Position numbers and translations under genes: made by a program
Shown here: positions 44,907 to 54,616 of the stretch, one piece after another
Position numbering within the stretch: position 1 is the first letter of the stretch
Layout: every line of letters starts with the position of its first letter
Assembly (NCBI RefSeq): GCF_002019605.1
Contig: NZ_KV917368.1
Location: 2,199,574-2,263,573 of the forward strand
Direction: 5' to 3'
From: Alkalihalobacterium alkalinitrilicum
Lineage (GTDB): Bacteria; Bacillota; Bacilli; Bacillales; Bacillaceae_F
Length of the DNA: 64,000 nucleotides
Notes under the pieces: model-generated
Told to the model about the DNA's origin: nothing
Seen by the model: only the letters and a program-made list of their open reading frames with translations
Database searches by the model: none

Positions 44907-45673
44907 TGAAACGAGCCCTCCTTCTTGATGTAAATCATGATGTCTGAGAAGTTATTTTCTTGCTCGCAAATTATTGCATTTTTCTTTATTAGTTCTAAAA
45001 TAGCTAAAAATGAAATCACAATATGTGATCGCTCACGTACAGGAAATAATGAATAGAAATTTCGTTTGCCTCCTGTTCGGATTAGATCCTCCATAATTTC
45101 ACCCATTCTATTCTCAATTGAATATTCTTGACCTTTTACGGTTTTAGCAACAGGTGCTTGCATTTTTTTTCGTTTAAGCATCGATTGGTAAGCCTCTAAC
45201 ATATCATAAAGAGTAATTCCCTTTAATGTTACTTCTTTCCGATCTTCTTGCGGAAAAAACCTTTCGAGATTAACAGGTGGCTTCGTATGAATTAATGAAC
45301 GTTCCACCTGGCGATCTTGTAACTCCATTGCTGCTTCTTTATACTTTCGATATTCAATTAAACGTATCATTAATTCTTCACGAGGATCTTCTTCATCCAC
45401 TTCAATACTATCGTCCGTATCATTCCATACCTCTTGTTGTTTGGGAAGTAACATCTTACTCTTAATAGCCAATAATGTCGCAGCCATTACTAAATATTCG
45501 CTTGCAATATCTAAATGTAACTCTTGCATCGTTCGAATGTATTGCATGTATTGATCTGTAATTTTCGCCACTGGAATGTCATAAATATCTACTTCTGCTT
45601 GATTAATAAGATGAAGTAATAAATCTAAGGGGCCTTCAAATGCATCTAGTTTCACACTATATTGATTATTCAT
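44903..45673 (-). CDS. scpA: Segregation and condensation protein A (kleisin)
   Basis: 256 residues. N-terminal signature FEGPLDLLLHLINQAEVDIY, then YLVMAATLLAIKSKMLLPKQ and acidic EEDPREELMIRLIEYRKYKE. The C-terminal winged helix (ISFLAILELIKK) binds the SMC head. It bridges the SMC dimer in chromosome organisation. Directly upstream of and coupled to scpB. Confidence 0.95.
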   Translation of the reverse strand: MNNQYSVKLDAFEGPLDLLLHLINQAEVDIYDIPVAKITDQYMQYIRTMQELHLDIASEYLVMAATLLAIKSKMLLPKQQEVWNDTDDSIEVDEEDPREELMIRLIEYRKYKEAAMELQDRQVERSLIHTKPPVNLERFFPQEDRKEVTLKGITLYDMLEAYQSMLKRKKMQAPVAKTVKGQEYSIENRMGEIMEDLIRTGGKRNFYSLFPVRERSHIVISFLAILELIKKNAIICEQENNFSDIMIYIKKEGSFH

Positions 45674-45829
45674 ATCATCACCAATTTCTATTAAAAACCG
45701 TTGCTAGACAGGATTATATCATATTTTATTAGGAGCGCTCTGTTTATTTCCATAAAAAAAGCCAATTAGTTTCATATGAAAATAACTTATGATACACTTT
45801 GACTAAATTTCTCTATGGAGGCTCATTTC

Positions 45830-46357
45830 ATGAAATATCCACAAGCTTATATTGATTATTTACTTTACTTTCATGTTGAACGTGATTTTTTCGAATGTCA
45901 TGAAGTTTTAGAAGAATACTGGAAATCCGAAGCAGGTGCCAAAGAACAAGTTTGGGTTGGGTTCATTCAACTAGCTGTTGCTCTTTATCATTATCGTCGA
46001 AAAAATTACAAAGGTGCTGAACGAATGCTCATTAGTTCTCAACAACTTTTTACAAAAGAAACTTCAAAAATACATGATTTAGGTGTAGATAGCGACCAAT
46101 TACTCAAAGACTTACCAAACATAAAAAAAGACATCGAAGAAAAAGCTCCTTATCAAGATTACAACATCCCAATTAACAACGAAGAGCTCCTTCGAGTCTG
46201 TAGAAACCACTGTACAAAAAAAGAGCTTCAATGGGGCGCTCCTAGTGACTTGAATAATCATTACCTGATCAACAAACATTCCCTTCGAAACCGTGCGGAC
46301 GTTATTAATGAGCGAGCTAGACAACAGCAAATAAAAAAAAGATTCAAAGCCAATTAG
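45830..46357 (+). CDS. ypuF: DUF309 protein, YpuF family
   Basis: About 175 residues from ATG 45830 (GGAGG at 8 bases). The DUF309 motif is YFHVERDFFECHEVLEEYWK, followed by WVGFIQLAVALYHYRRKNYK. The helical fold carries conserved His/Glu residues; function unknown. The C-terminal part (CRNHCTKKELQWGAPSDLNN) is less conserved and basic. Divergent from scpA, as ypuF is in B. subtilis. Confidence 0.85.
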   Translation: MKYPQAYIDYLLYFHVERDFFECHEVLEEYWKSEAGAKEQVWVGFIQLAVALYHYRRKNYKGAERMLISSQQLFTKETSKIHDLGVDSDQLLKDLPNIKKDIEEKAPYQDYNIPINNEELLRVCRNHCTKKELQWGAPSDLNNHYLINKHSLRNRADVINERARQQQIKKRFKAN

Positions 46358-46440
46358 TAAGTTATTAGTAAGTTATTCAGGCCTTTTACTAAGTAAGAGC
46401 TATAAGATAATTACTTTTCAAATTGTTACTTGCAACTTGT

Positions 46441-46512
46441 CCCCCACTTATCCTTCATTAATTCCTCGAAGTCTGGAAGTGGGGGTAATACTGCCAGTTG
46501 GTGCGGGATAAA
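46441..46512. repeat. Hairpin repeat, copy B
   Basis: CCCCCACTT (46441-46449) and AAGTGGGGG (46477-46485) form a 9-bp hairpin, followed by a tail with CCAGTT and CGGGATAAA. Hairpin, loop (TCCTT, ATTCCTC, AAGTCT) and tail match the last quarter of copy A at 21902-21970. Only the short form is present here. Confidence 0.6.
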
Positions 46513-46532
46513 GTCTATTCCAAACAAAAAAT

Positions 46533-46649
46533 AAAGGGTGACTCAAAAGTGTTCGTTTCATCACTTTACCCGTTTTAAATGCCTTTTTCCCAGAAGCATT
46601 TAATTTCGTTCTTAGTGTGACAAACACTTTATTTTGGAGTCCACCCTTA
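46533..46649. repeat. Palindromic element (about 117 bp) abutting ribT
   Basis: AAAGGGTGACTC (46533) and GAGTCCACCCTT (to 46648) are near-perfect end arms. Further inward AGTGTTCGT and GTGTGACAAACACT partly pair, and AAATGC/GCATTT closes the centre. The right end contains the ribT stop codon. It could be a small mobile palindrome or an elaborate terminator for ribT. Confidence 0.5.
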
Positions 46650-46994
46650 CACATCTAACAAGCATGCCGTATAAAACTCTTTTGTATCTTGATTAGGTCG
46701 AAGTGTACCATTAATTTTTTCTTGTACAGCTTGAAGCATTTTTTTTCCAATCCCTTCATCACGGAAAGAGGGATTTACACAAACATGACATAATTCAAAA
46801 TCACCGTCTACGTCTTCATAGATTCCTATTACCCCGACAATATCTTCTTCTTTCCATAAGAATAATTGCCATCTGTTATCATGTTCATACTTTTCTATTG
46901 TTTCTTGTAACAATTTTATTTGTTTTTGATTCGGCATGTACGACAATAGCCCCATCGCAATCTTTTTATAAGTAGATTTATATTTTATTAACAT
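46647..46994 (-). CDS. ribT: GNAT-family acetyltransferase RibT
   Basis: 115 residues. GNAT fold: LFLWKEEDIVGVIGIYED, then the acetyl-CoA loop CVNPSFRDEGIGKKML. It matches RibT, encoded behind ribH in Bacillus rib operons, whose substrate is not settled. Here it is about 350 bases from ribH and beyond a terminator, so it probably has its own promoter. The stop codon lies inside a palindromic element, so the C-terminus may have been reset. Confidence 0.85.
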   Translation of the reverse strand: MLIKYKSTYKKIAMGLLSYMPNQKQIKLLQETIEKYEHDNRWQLFLWKEEDIVGVIGIYEDVDGDFELCHVCVNPSFRDEGIGKKMLQAVQEKINGTLRPNQDTKEFYTACLLDV

Positions 46995-47263
46995 ATCAAT
47001 CCCTCTTCAATCTTTCTAAAAACTGTCATGCGTAAGCTACCAAATTAAATTTTATCACATTCTCATCAAATATTGTGTGATGTTTAGAAAAAAAAACGAG
47101 AAACGTTACTTATATAATATGTCAGTTGAGTGAAAACGTTAATGAATAAATAATATACTTTTTCATTTAGCGCTTACGCCATGCCAATGAATACCATTGC
47201 AAATGGAAGTTGTAAAGGGTTTCCAACAATTCACTGTAGTCAACAAACTATTCATGCTCTAAA

Positions 47264-47301
47264 TAAAAAAGAGAGCATAACGGTAGTAACTGTCATGCTC
47301 T
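47264..47301 (-). terminator. Terminator of the riboflavin operon
   Basis: GAGAGCAT (47271-47278) and ATGCTCTC (47294-47301), with inner ACGGT/ACTGT pairing, form a stem followed on the minus strand by TTTTTTATTT. It lies 45 bases past ribH. The remaining 46995-47263 shows a few AT-rich promoter-like boxes but no gene. Confidence 0.85.
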
Positions 47302-47346
47302 CCTCTTACAATTAATTTCAAGTTGTTGCGGAAAAATCAACCGAGC

Positions 47347-47817
47347 TTACTGATTAAAAGAACGACTTAAGTTTGCCATCTCAATTGCTGAAGTCGCTGA
47401 ATCCCATCCCTTATTGCCTGCTTTTGTTCCTGCTCGTTCAATAGCTTGTTCAATCGTATCCGTTGTTAGTACTCCAAAAATAACTGGAATTCCTGTATCA
47501 AGTGTAAGTCGAGATACTCCTTTTGCCGCCTCACTACAAACAAAATCAAAATGTGGTGTTGCACCGCGTATAACCGTTCCGAGTGTGATAACAGCATCAT
47601 ATTTATTTGTTTCAGCCATTTTTTTTGCTGCTAGCGGTATTTCAAATGCACCTGGTACCCATGCAATATCAACGTCTTCTTCAGCAACACCATGACGTTT
47701 AAGAGCGTCTTCTGCACCACTTAATAATTTACTCGTAATAAATTCGTTAAATCGACCAACTACGATTCCTACTTTTAATCCCGAACCAACTAAATTTCCT
47801 TCAAATACTTTTCCCAT
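47347..47817 (-). CDS. ribH: 6,7-dimethyl-8-ribityllumazine synthase
   Basis: 156 residues from ATG 47817 (AAGGAGG upstream). It condenses 3,4-dihydroxybutanone phosphate with the ribitylamino-pyrimidine. Motifs: [57 protein letters not shown] with the catalytic His, and [16 protein letters not shown]. Forms the icosahedral shell around RibE in Bacillus. Last gene of ribD-E-BA-H. Confidence 0.96.
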   Translation of the reverse strand: MGKVFEGNLVGSGLKVGIVVGRFNEFITSKLLSGAEDALKRHGVAEEDVDIAWVPGAFEIPLAAKKMAETNKYDAVITLGTVIRGATPHFDFVCSEAAKGVSRLTLDTGIPVIFGVLTTDTIEQAIERAGTKAGNKGWDSATSAIEMANLSRSFNQ

Positions 47818-47870
47818 TAATACTTCCTCCTTATGTAGGGGTCTAACCCCTTCTTTCACTTAATATTTTT

Positions 47871-49064
47871 TTAGAAGTGTAACATATGACCAAGCTTTTC
47901 GTGCTTTGTCTTTAAATAATCTTCATTATTGATGTTATGTGGTAGTTGAAGTGGAACTCTGTCTACTACTTCTAACCCGTAACCTGCTAAACCTTTAATT
48001 TTTCTTGGATTATTAGTTAATAATTTCATTTGCGTAATCCCTAACTCACGAAGAATTTGGGCACCAATCCCGTATTCACGTAAATCAGGAGCAAAGCCTA
48101 ACTTTTCGTTCGCTTCAACAGTATCATAACCTTCTTCCTGTAGCTTATAAGCTTTTAACTTATTAATAAGACCGATACCACGCCCTTCTTGACGCATATA
48201 TAGAAGGACACCTTTTCCTTCTTGTTCAATTTGAGCAAGAGCGGCATGCAGTTGTGGTCCACAATCGCAACGTTGCGATCCAAATACATCACCTGTTAAA
48301 CACTCGGAATGGACCCGTACGAGCGTTGGAACGTCAGATAGAATTTCTCCTTTTACTAATGCAATATTCTCCTTGCCGTCTAACACATTTGTATAGCCAA
48401 TAGCTTTAAAATCTCCGAATTCTGTCGGTAAATTAATCTCCACTTCTCTTTCGACTAATTTATCTTTTCTATGACGATATTCAATTAAATCTTTAATTGT
48501 TATCATTTTCAGTTCATGCTCATCTGCAATTTTACGTAAATCAGGTACACGAGCCATTGTTCCATCATCATTTATAATTTCGCATATGACGCCTGCAGGC
48601 TTCGCTCCGGATAAACGAGCTAAATCCACTGCGGCTTCTGTGTGGCCCGCTCGCCGTAACACTCCACCATCTTTAGCTACCAGAGGAAAGATATGACCTG
48701 GTCGTTTAAAGTGGTGTTTTTTCGTATCTTCGTCAATTAATGCTTGAACCGTTACTGACCTCTCGTGGGCACTAATTCCTGTGGTTGTAGTATGGTGATC
48801 AATACTTACTGTGAAAGCCGTTCCATGTGGGTCTGTATTATGATCGACCATCGGGAATAGGTCCAATTGTTTTGCACGTTCTTCTGTAATCGGTGCACAA
48901 ACTAAGCCTCTTCCGTACTTAATCATAAAATTAATCACTTCTGGTGTCGTTTTCTCTGCTAGTGAAATAAAATCCCCTTCATTTTCACGATCTTCATCGT
49001 CACACACGATGACAACTCGACCTTGCATTAACTCATAGATGGCTTCTTCAATCGGATCAAACAT
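47871..49064 (-). CDS. ribBA: Bifunctional DHBP synthase/GTP cyclohydrolase II
   Basis: 397 residues from ATG 49064 (AAAGGGGGG upstream). The N-terminal RibB domain ([35 protein letters not shown]) makes 3,4-dihydroxy-2-butanone 4-phosphate. The C-terminal RibA domain, from about 207, has the zinc site [20 protein letters not shown] and [15 protein letters not shown]. Both active sites look complete. Supplies two riboflavin precursors. Confidence 0.96.
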   Translation of the reverse strand: MFDPIEEAIYELMQGRVVIVCDDEDRENEGDFISLAEKTTPEVINFMIKYGRGLVCAPITEERAKQLDLFPMVDHNTDPHGTAFTVSIDHHTTTTGISAHERSVTVQALIDEDTKKHHFKRPGHIFPLVAKDGGVLRRAGHTEAAVDLARLSGAKPAGVICEIINDDGTMARVPDLRKIADEHELKMITIKDLIEYRHRKDKLVEREVEINLPTEFGDFKAIGYTNVLDGKENIALVKGEILSDVPTLVRVHSECLTGDVFGSQRCDCGPQLHAALAQIEQEGKGVLLYMRQEGRGIGLINKLKAYKLQEEGYDTVEANEKLGFAPDLREYGIGAQILRELGITQMKLLTNNPRKIKGLAGYGLEVVDRVPLQLPHNINNEDYLKTKHEKLGHMLHF

Positions 49065-49080
49065 GATCTTCCCCCCTTTT

Positions 49081-49734
49081 TTATTTAAACCCATGTTCTT
49101 CTAGAAAACTTTCCGTTAACGAGTTTTTTATTCCTTGTTGTGGTATTCTTTCTGTAATAAATTGTTCAATGTATTTCCCGACAATATCACATTCGATATT
49201 TACAATATCCCCAGGTTGCTTGTGACCTATGACGGTTTCACTTAAAGTATGTGGAATAATTGAGACGGTAAAAGATGTTTCATCAACACCAAACACCGTT
49301 AAACTTGTCCCGTCTATTGCTACAGATCCTTTAAAAAGAATATACCTTCTGAGTTCAGGAGATATTTCTATTTGGTAATACACAGCATTGTCAACCGCTT
49401 CTCGTTTTTTGATTTTCCCGACACCGTCTACGTGACCAGATACAAAATGACCACCAAACCGTCCATTCGCTGCCATTGCACGCTCTAAATTTACTTTTGA
49501 ACCTCGTTGTAACGTTTTTAAGCTTGAACTTCTCACCGTCTCAGGCATGAGATCTACTGTAAATTTATGATTATCAAACGAAGTTACTGTTAAACAGACT
49601 CCATTTACAGCAATGCTATCCCCTAAATGTACATCTTTTAAAATTTGATCGGCACCAATTGTCATAACAACTGCTTCGTTATTTTGCCTAATATTTTCAA
49701 TTATACCTAACTCTTCAATAATCCCTGTAAACAT
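49081..49734 (-). CDS. ribE: Riboflavin synthase alpha subunit
   Basis: 217 residues, two tandem lumazine-binding barrels. First half: [30 protein letters not shown]. Second half: [29 protein letters not shown] and [12 protein letters not shown]. Dismutates two lumazines to riboflavin and the pyrimidine. Product 17 bases upstream of ribBA and 4 bases from ribD. Confidence 0.96.
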   Translation of the reverse strand: MFTGIIEELGIIENIRQNNEAVVMTIGADQILKDVHLGDSIAVNGVCLTVTSFDNHKFTVDLMPETVRSSSLKTLQRGSKVNLERAMAANGRFGGHFVSGHVDGVGKIKKREAVDNAVYYQIEISPELRRYILFKGSVAIDGTSLTVFGVDETSFTVSIIPHTLSETVIGHKQPGDIVNIECDIVGKYIEQFITERIPQQGIKNSLTESFLEEHGFK

Positions 49735-49738
49735 GATG

Positions 49739-50824
49739 CTATCCCTCCTTTGGAACGGAAATAATTTTTATGTCAGGGCCCATTTGTTTGACTTGTTTAA
49801 CTTCAAGCTCTAACACATCTGCCATCGTTTGAAACCCTTCACCACCAAATGAGCTTGGGGCAGTCTTTCCCCCAATGATTTTCGGTGCGATGTACGTAAT
49901 GACTTGATTGACTGCTCGTTCTTGTAGAAAACTTGAATTGACCGTCGCTCCACCTTCTACAAATAATGAAGTAACGCCTCTTTCTCCTAAAATGGTTAGA
50001 AGTTTTTCAATTCTAATATTTTCTCCTAAAGATAGGACAGTCACGCCTAGTTTTTCTAATTTCTCTTTTTTCATCTTATTACCATAATCTGTTGTTATAA
50101 TCCAGGTTTTAGAACAACGATCTGTCACAACGGTTGAATCTAAAGGGGTACGCAACTTGGAGTCAAGGATAACCCGAATAGGATTTTTTCCACCCGTCAG
50201 CATTCTTGTTGTCAAAGATGGATTGTCCGCTAATATTGTACCTACACCAACTAAAATCGCATCGTGTGTATGTCTCAGGTAATGAACATCTTCTCTAGCT
50301 TCACTGCTAGTAATCCATTTACTATCACCTGTAACTGTTGCAATTTTTCCGTCAAGACTCACAGCTGATTTTAACGTAACAAATGGTTTATTAGTCTTAA
50401 TAAAGTGATAAAAGACTTCATTTAATTCGTCGGCTTCTTTTTTCATAAGGCCTACTTCTACTTCTATCCCAACATCTTTCAACTTTTCTATTCCTCTACC
50501 ACTAACTTTCGGATTAGGGTCAGTTGTTGCAATAACAACTCGTGTTATTTTTGATTGGATAATTAAATCAGCACAAGGTGGCGTTTTTCCATGATGACTG
50601 CAAGGCTCTAACGTTACATAAATCGTGGCATCTTCAGCTTTATCACCTGCCATTCGAATAGCATGAACTTCTGCATGTGGCTCACCAGCTTTTAAGTGTG
50701 CGCCCATACCAATCACTTGACCGTCTTTTACAACAACGGCACCGACTAGTGGGTTTGGTGTTGTTTGTCCTTGTGCTGAACGTGCGATTTGAATTGCGAG
50801 TTCCATATACTGTCGGTCATTCAT
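49739..50824 (-). CDS. ribD: Bifunctional riboflavin deaminase/reductase RibD
   Basis: 361 residues. The deaminase domain has the zinc site HAEVHAIRMAG and PCSHHGKTPPCADLI. The reductase domain starts near 145 (KPFVTLKSAVSLDGKIATVT) with SKWITSSEAREDVHYLRHTH and the NADPH-binding LFVEGGATVNSSFL. It carries out the second and third steps of the pathway. First gene of the operon, downstream of the FMN riboswitch. Confidence 0.96.
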   Translation of the reverse strand: MNDRQYMELAIQIARSAQGQTTPNPLVGAVVVKDGQVIGMGAHLKAGEPHAEVHAIRMAGDKAEDATIYVTLEPCSHHGKTPPCADLIIQSKITRVVIATTDPNPKVSGRGIEKLKDVGIEVEVGLMKKEADELNEVFYHFIKTNKPFVTLKSAVSLDGKIATVTGDSKWITSSEAREDVHYLRHTHDAILVGVGTILADNPSLTTRMLTGGKNPIRVILDSKLRTPLDSTVVTDRCSKTWIITTDYGNKMKKEKLEKLGVTVLSLGENIRIEKLLTILGERGVTSLFVEGGATVNSSFLQERAVNQVITYIAPKIIGGKTAPSSFGGEGFQTMADVLELEVKQVKQMGPDIKIISVPKEG

Positions 50825-50852
50825 CTTACTAACCTCTTTCTCTCATGACGTT

Positions 50853-50906
50853 ATTAGAAAAACACGCTTGATCGCAATCAAGTTGAAATCAATGGCTTTT
50901 CTTATA
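50853..50906. repeat. Dispersed intergenic repeat, copy 2 (upstream of ribD)
   Basis: Shares ATTAGAAAAACACG, CGC, AAATCAATG and the end TTATA with 29969-30023, in the same orientation relative to the downstream gene. It lies between the ribD start and the riboswitch terminator. Confidence 0.5.
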
Positions 50907-50941
50907 CTATAACCCTCTAAAGAAGTTAACTAAAAAAGAAT

Positions 50942-51035
50942 ACAAAAAAAGGCAGCCCCTTAAGAAATCTCGTTCACCCTCTATACATTGACGTACAGAT
51001 CGTGACTATTTCTTAGCTTTTGGGACAGCCTTTTA
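50942..51035 (-). terminator. FMN riboswitch-controlled terminator
   Basis: On the minus strand AAAGGCTGTCCC (near 51035-51022) can pair with GGGGCTGCCTTT (near 50958-50947). AAGAAAT/ATTTCTT pair further in, and a T run (TTTTTTT, 50944-50950) follows. The long hairpin sits between the aptamer and ribD. Confidence 0.75.
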
Positions 51036-51146
51036 TTAAGCATCGAAAGAAAAGACAACACTAAATAAACGTTCGTATTGTGTACGAAAGATAATGGAAT
51101 TTCCACAATTAGATAGATTCCACCTCTATACACCTACGCGCTCTTT

Positions 51147-51293
51147 TCTTCCTTCTCTCATCCAGACTTTTACTGTCGGCCCTGGAGTTTCACCAGATCC
51201 ACCGTTATAAATAATTCATAACGGGTCACGGACTAAGAAACATTACGTTTCATCACCGCCGGTAGGGAATTACACCCTGCCCCGAAGGAAACA
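51147..51293 (-). promoter_or_regulatory. FMN riboswitch (RFN element)
   Basis: Conserved RFN parts read on the minus strand: TTCGGGGCAGGGTGTAATTC, ACCGGCGGTGATGAAACGTA, GTCCGTGACCCGTTATG, TGGATCTGGTGAAACTCCAG and GGCCGACAGTAAAAGTCTGG with ATGAGAGAAGG at the end. FMN binding should favour the downstream terminator and shut off ribD-E-BA-H. Confidence 0.96.
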
Positions 51294-51318
51294 ATATGAA
51301 AACTATATTATTTTCTAA

Positions 51319-51348
51319 ATTGTATATCTAATGAAAGACATTCGTCAA
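51319..51348 (-). promoter_or_regulatory. Probable sigma-A promoter of the rib operon
   Basis: On the minus strand TTGACG (51343-51348), 18 bases, TACAAT (51319-51324). The start would fall about 20 bases before the RFN element. It lies between the riboswitch and the group II intron, so the intron did not cut it off. Confidence 0.6.
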
Positions 51349-51459
51349 CTATAAGATATATATCGTATTCAGTCTTGCAAATAACTGAGTTAAAAATCAT
51401 GTTAAAGATTTATTGATGAGTTTGATGAAATCTCAATTTTGAAGCAACTCGTAATCGAA

Positions 51460-53302
51460 ATCGAGTAGAGGGAAAATATGTTAACCTATTTTCGCCCCTC
51501 TCACAACACCGTACATACGGGTCTCGTATACGGCGTTTCAATTTATATTACAGTGTGTACTTTTAAGTAACGTTCTAAAGCAGAGGGTACTCCCCTTTGG
51601 TTTAGTCTTTTGTTTGAGATTGCTTTTTGAACAACTTTCGATAATCCGATATACCGATAACCTTTCCGGCAGAACGTTAATCCTTTCGCTTCTTCTTCAG
51701 GTATCCCTAATTGAGTTAGCGACTTGATTTGTTTTTTCGCTACCTTCCATTGTTTCCAGATGATTACCCTTAATCTTGAGCGTAATTTCTTATCTATTCG
51801 ACTCATTGCTGTTTTCATATTTGCGATTCTAAAGTAATTCACCCATCCGAATATGACTTGTTTCAGTTTCAGTATTCGGTAGTCTAACGGAACACTCCAA
51901 TTTCGCTTTGTCAATTGTCGAAGCTTCCTTTGAAATTTCTGTACTGAAATTGGATGAGGCCGCACTTGATATCTCTTGTTATTAGGATCATAATAATACC
52001 CAAATCCCAAGAATTTTAACTCTTTTGGGCGAGAAACTTTACTCTTTTCGGCATTTACTATCAATCCTAATTTCTCTTCTATAAATCTCACGATTGATTT
52101 CATCACTCTGTCAGCGGCTTTTTCACAAAGATGAGTGCGTCATCAGCGTATCTTATGAATCGTAATCCTCTACTTTCTAATTCCTTATCGAGTTCATTCA
52201 ACATAATATTACTCAATAATGGACTGAGGTTACCTCCTTGCGGAGTCCCGGTTGGTGTTTCTTCATATTTCCCATTCACCATGACCCCACTAACAAGATA
52301 TTTTCTTATTAGAGAGATAACGTCTCCATCATCTATTGTGTTGGCAATAATTCGCATGAGTTTATCGTGGTGGACTGTATCGAAGAATCTTTCAAGGTCA
52401 ATGTCCACTATCCAATCGTGTCCATCATTCAGATATTCCAAGCTTTTTATAATTGCCATCTCACAACTTCTTTTTGGTCTAAAGCCGTAACTGAATTCAC
52501 TGAACTGCTTTTCGAATATCGGACTAAGTACTTGGTGAATTGCTTGTTGAACTACCCTATCCGCTACTGTTGGTATTCCCAATTTGCGCATCTTTCCATT
52601 TTCTTTTGGGATCTCCACTCTTAAGGCAGCTTGTGGTTGGTATTTTCTTGTTCTGATGCGCTGGCGCAGTTCATCCTTGTTCTCTTTCAGATATTGTTTT
52701 AGTTCGTCGACTGTTACTCCGTCGACCCCACTTGCACCCTTATTTCTATAAACACGCAGGTAAGCTTCGTTCATGTTTTGATTACTTAAAATCTGCTCTA
52801 AAAGCTTCACACTCGTTTCTCCTCTCCTCTCACGTAGTAAGTGATAGCTCCATTTTGGCTATCCTTTGAGATACGCTCATTCTTTCACCATTAACACATT
52901 CGGAGTTCGTCACTTACGCATTCGTGGCGTTGAAACACTATAAATTGTTCAGCCCTTCATGAGATTACTCATTACTATGGCTTCTGCTGACTTCTTGCGG
53001 TTAACCTTTTTCGAATGTACATATGTACATGATCTCCCAGGGTAAGACAACTATCTTTCCTCTTTTACTCGCCTGATTTACTCTATAAAGTTACGCACAT
53101 CTTTTGGACTTTGACTTGTCATGGAGCCTCATCCCTTTATAAAGCCTTGGTATCAGATTTCTGTTCGTCGAGCCAAGATTTTATTCCACGCTTCCTCTAG
53201 CCCTTACCTCACGATAAGTACCTTGCGCTTCCTTAGTGGTTGGTCGATGTGTACCCCCACAGTGGACTTTCACCACCTAGATAGTTGCCATGCCTGGCAC
53301 AC
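51460..53302 (-). mobile_element. Group II intron, bacterial class C
   Basis: On the minus strand the 5' end reads GTGTGCCAGGCATGG at 53302, followed by GGTGGTGAAAGTCCACTG and AAGGTACTTATCGTGAGG, familiar from class C introns. Domain V lies at about 51503-51536 with a CGC triad and CGAGACCCGTATG loop region. Domain VI and the end CTACTCGAT bring the 3' end to about 51460. It encodes an RT without an endonuclease domain and sits directly behind the ppiB terminator, the target type of class C introns. Ends are estimated from motifs. Confidence 0.85.
51543..52810 (-). pseudogene. ltrA: Group II intron reverse transcriptase/maturase, frameshifted
   Basis: Two frames together make a normal class C IEP (about 420 residues). 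The first part (52810-52103) has RT blocks including GASGVDGVTVDELKQYLK, FSYGFRPKRSCEMA, TGTPQGGNLSPLLSNI and the catalytic RYADDALIFV. The second part (52106-51543) starts in the thumb region (IVRFIEEKLGLIVNAEKSKV) and carries the maturase X domain (VIFGWVNYFRIANMKTAMSR). The break is right after YADD, where GTGAAAAAGCC replaces an expected coding stretch. A 7-base deletion between GTGAAAA repeats would explain it. The protein is probably inactive. Confidence 0.85.
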
Positions 53303-53338
53303 ATATAAAAAGGGGTTGACACCAAGTGTCAACCCCTT
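53303..53338 (-). terminator. Terminator of ppiB
   Basis: AAGGGGTTGACAC (53310-53322) and GTGTCAACCCCTT (53326-53338) form a perfect 13-bp stem with a 3-base loop. TTTTTATAT follows on the minus strand, and the intron begins immediately after. Confidence 0.9.
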
Positions 53339-53346
53339 CTCTTCTA

Positions 53347-53781
53347 TTACTCTTCCCAAATTTTCACTTCTGACATTACGTCACCTTGATGGATGCGTAA
53401 AACAGTGTCCATTCCCTCTATAACTTGACCGAATACCGTATGAACACCGTCTAAATGAGGTTGTGGTTCATGTACAATAAAAAACTGACTGCTTCCAGTA
53501 TCTTTCCCTGCATGAGCCATTGATAATGAACCAGCTACATGCTTATGAGGGTTTCCTTCAGTTTCACATTTGATTGTATTCCCACTTCCACCAGTCCCAT
53601 TTCCAATTGGGCAACCTCCTTGTGCTACAAATCCAGGAATAACACGATGGAAAGTCAATCCATTGTAAAACCCTTTATTCGCTAACTCTTCAAAATTAGC
53701 TACAGTGTTTGGGGCTTCTTCTGAGAACAATTCAAATACGATTTCTTCACCGTTTTCAAATTTAATACTTCCTTTTTTCAT
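53347..53781 (-). CDS. ppiB: Peptidyl-prolyl cis-trans isomerase B (cyclophilin)
   Basis: 144 residues, a minimal cyclophilin. Active-site blocks are [39 protein letters not shown] and [18 protein letters not shown]. Cytoplasmic, no signal. Speeds proline isomerisation in protein folding. Position upstream of the rib operon matches B. subtilis. Confidence 0.96.
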   Translation of the reverse strand: MKKGSIKFENGEEIVFELFSEEAPNTVANFEELANKGFYNGLTFHRVIPGFVAQGGCPIGNGTGGSGNTIKCETEGNPHKHVAGSLSMAHAGKDTGSSQFFIVHEPQPHLDGVHTVFGQVIEGMDTVLRIHQGDVMSEVKIWEE

Positions 53782-53875
53782 TATGTATTTCCTCCTAAAT
53801 GTTTTATTTCACATCCGTTTTATTTTACTATAAAACGAAGTTAATGTGAAATTTTCCTATACTGGAGGTATTTGT

Positions 53876-54460
53876 TTAAGCCACACGTTGCTTCTGTAAG
53901 TATTTAGAGCCCTGAATGACCTTATACAAACGTGGCGAAATAATCGCTGCAACAGTTGATACTGCTAAATCTAAAGGTAGATAAAGGACCATCCAAGACC
54001 AGGCGACGAAATAACTAAACCCTTCAGGTGCCTCTGCCCAAATGAGTAATGCTGCGTACATCCAATGGGTACCTATTACATAATTAAGAAATAGACCAAC
54101 AAATGAAGCGATAAAAAATGTAGATAGTTTAGGTTTCGCGTGAGTTTCAACCAGTTTACCAGCAACGTAAGCGACAAAAATAAAGGAAACAACAAAGCCA
54201 AAAGTCGGCCCAATAAGAGTTGCAAAGCCCCCTTTAAATTGAGCAAATACTGGTGCCCCTATTAACCCTACTAATAAATATGCCATCATTGATATTGATC
54301 CTAACCGACTTCCCAATAATGTACCCGCTAGAATAGCAAACAAAAGCTGTAATGTAATTGGCACACCACCAATGCTTAAATAAGGTGCAACATTTGCCCC
54401 AATTGCCATTAAAGCAACAAATAATCCCGCTATTGAAATATCAATTGCTTTTAATTTCAT
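53876..54460 (-). CDS. bioY: Biotin transporter BioY (ECF S component)
   Basis: 194 residues with six hydrophobic segments. Family hallmarks are the N-terminal AxxxA-type helix (IDISIAGLFVALMAIGANV), SIGGVPITLQLLFAILAGTL, AYLLVGLIGAPVFAQFKGG, and the C-terminal WSWMVLYLPLDLAVSTVAA. Imports biotin, with or without the shared EcfAA'T module, which is not encoded here. A BirA operator lies about 50 bases upstream. Confidence 0.95.
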   Translation of the reverse strand: MKLKAIDISIAGLFVALMAIGANVAPYLSIGGVPITLQLLFAILAGTLLGSRLGSISMMAYLLVGLIGAPVFAQFKGGFATLIGPTFGFVVSFIFVAYVAGKLVETHAKPKLSTFFIASFVGLFLNYVIGTHWMYAALLIWAEAPEGFSYFVAWSWMVLYLPLDLAVSTVAAIISPRLYKVIQGSKYLQKQRVA

Positions 54461-54512
54461 AGTTCATCTTCTCCTTCCATTTAATAGTAATAGTAATCTG
54501 CTAAATTTTAAA

Positions 54513-54543
54513 TTGTCAACTATTTTTTATAAATAGTTGACAA
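54513..54543 (-). promoter_or_regulatory. BirA operator of bioY
   Basis: A 31-base palindrome: TTGTCAACTATTT (54513-54525), 5 bases, AAATAGTTGACAA (54531-54543). Spacing and arms match the BirA box of B. subtilis bioW (TTGTTAACC ... GGTTAACAA). Biotinyl-AMP-BirA should repress bioY. Confidence 0.85.
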
Positions 54544-54616
54544 TATAACTATAAACCAATTAAAAAGATATAACTGTTATAAATTCACCTTTTTCTGTTG
54601 AAATTTAACATTTTTA

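Noticed and set aside
46448-46654. 68-codon minus-strand ORF after ribT
   Set aside because: It runs through the palindromic element and hairpin copy B, so its frame is a by-product of repeats.
52131-52490. 119-codon plus-strand ORF
   Set aside because: Antisense to the group II intron reverse transcriptase.
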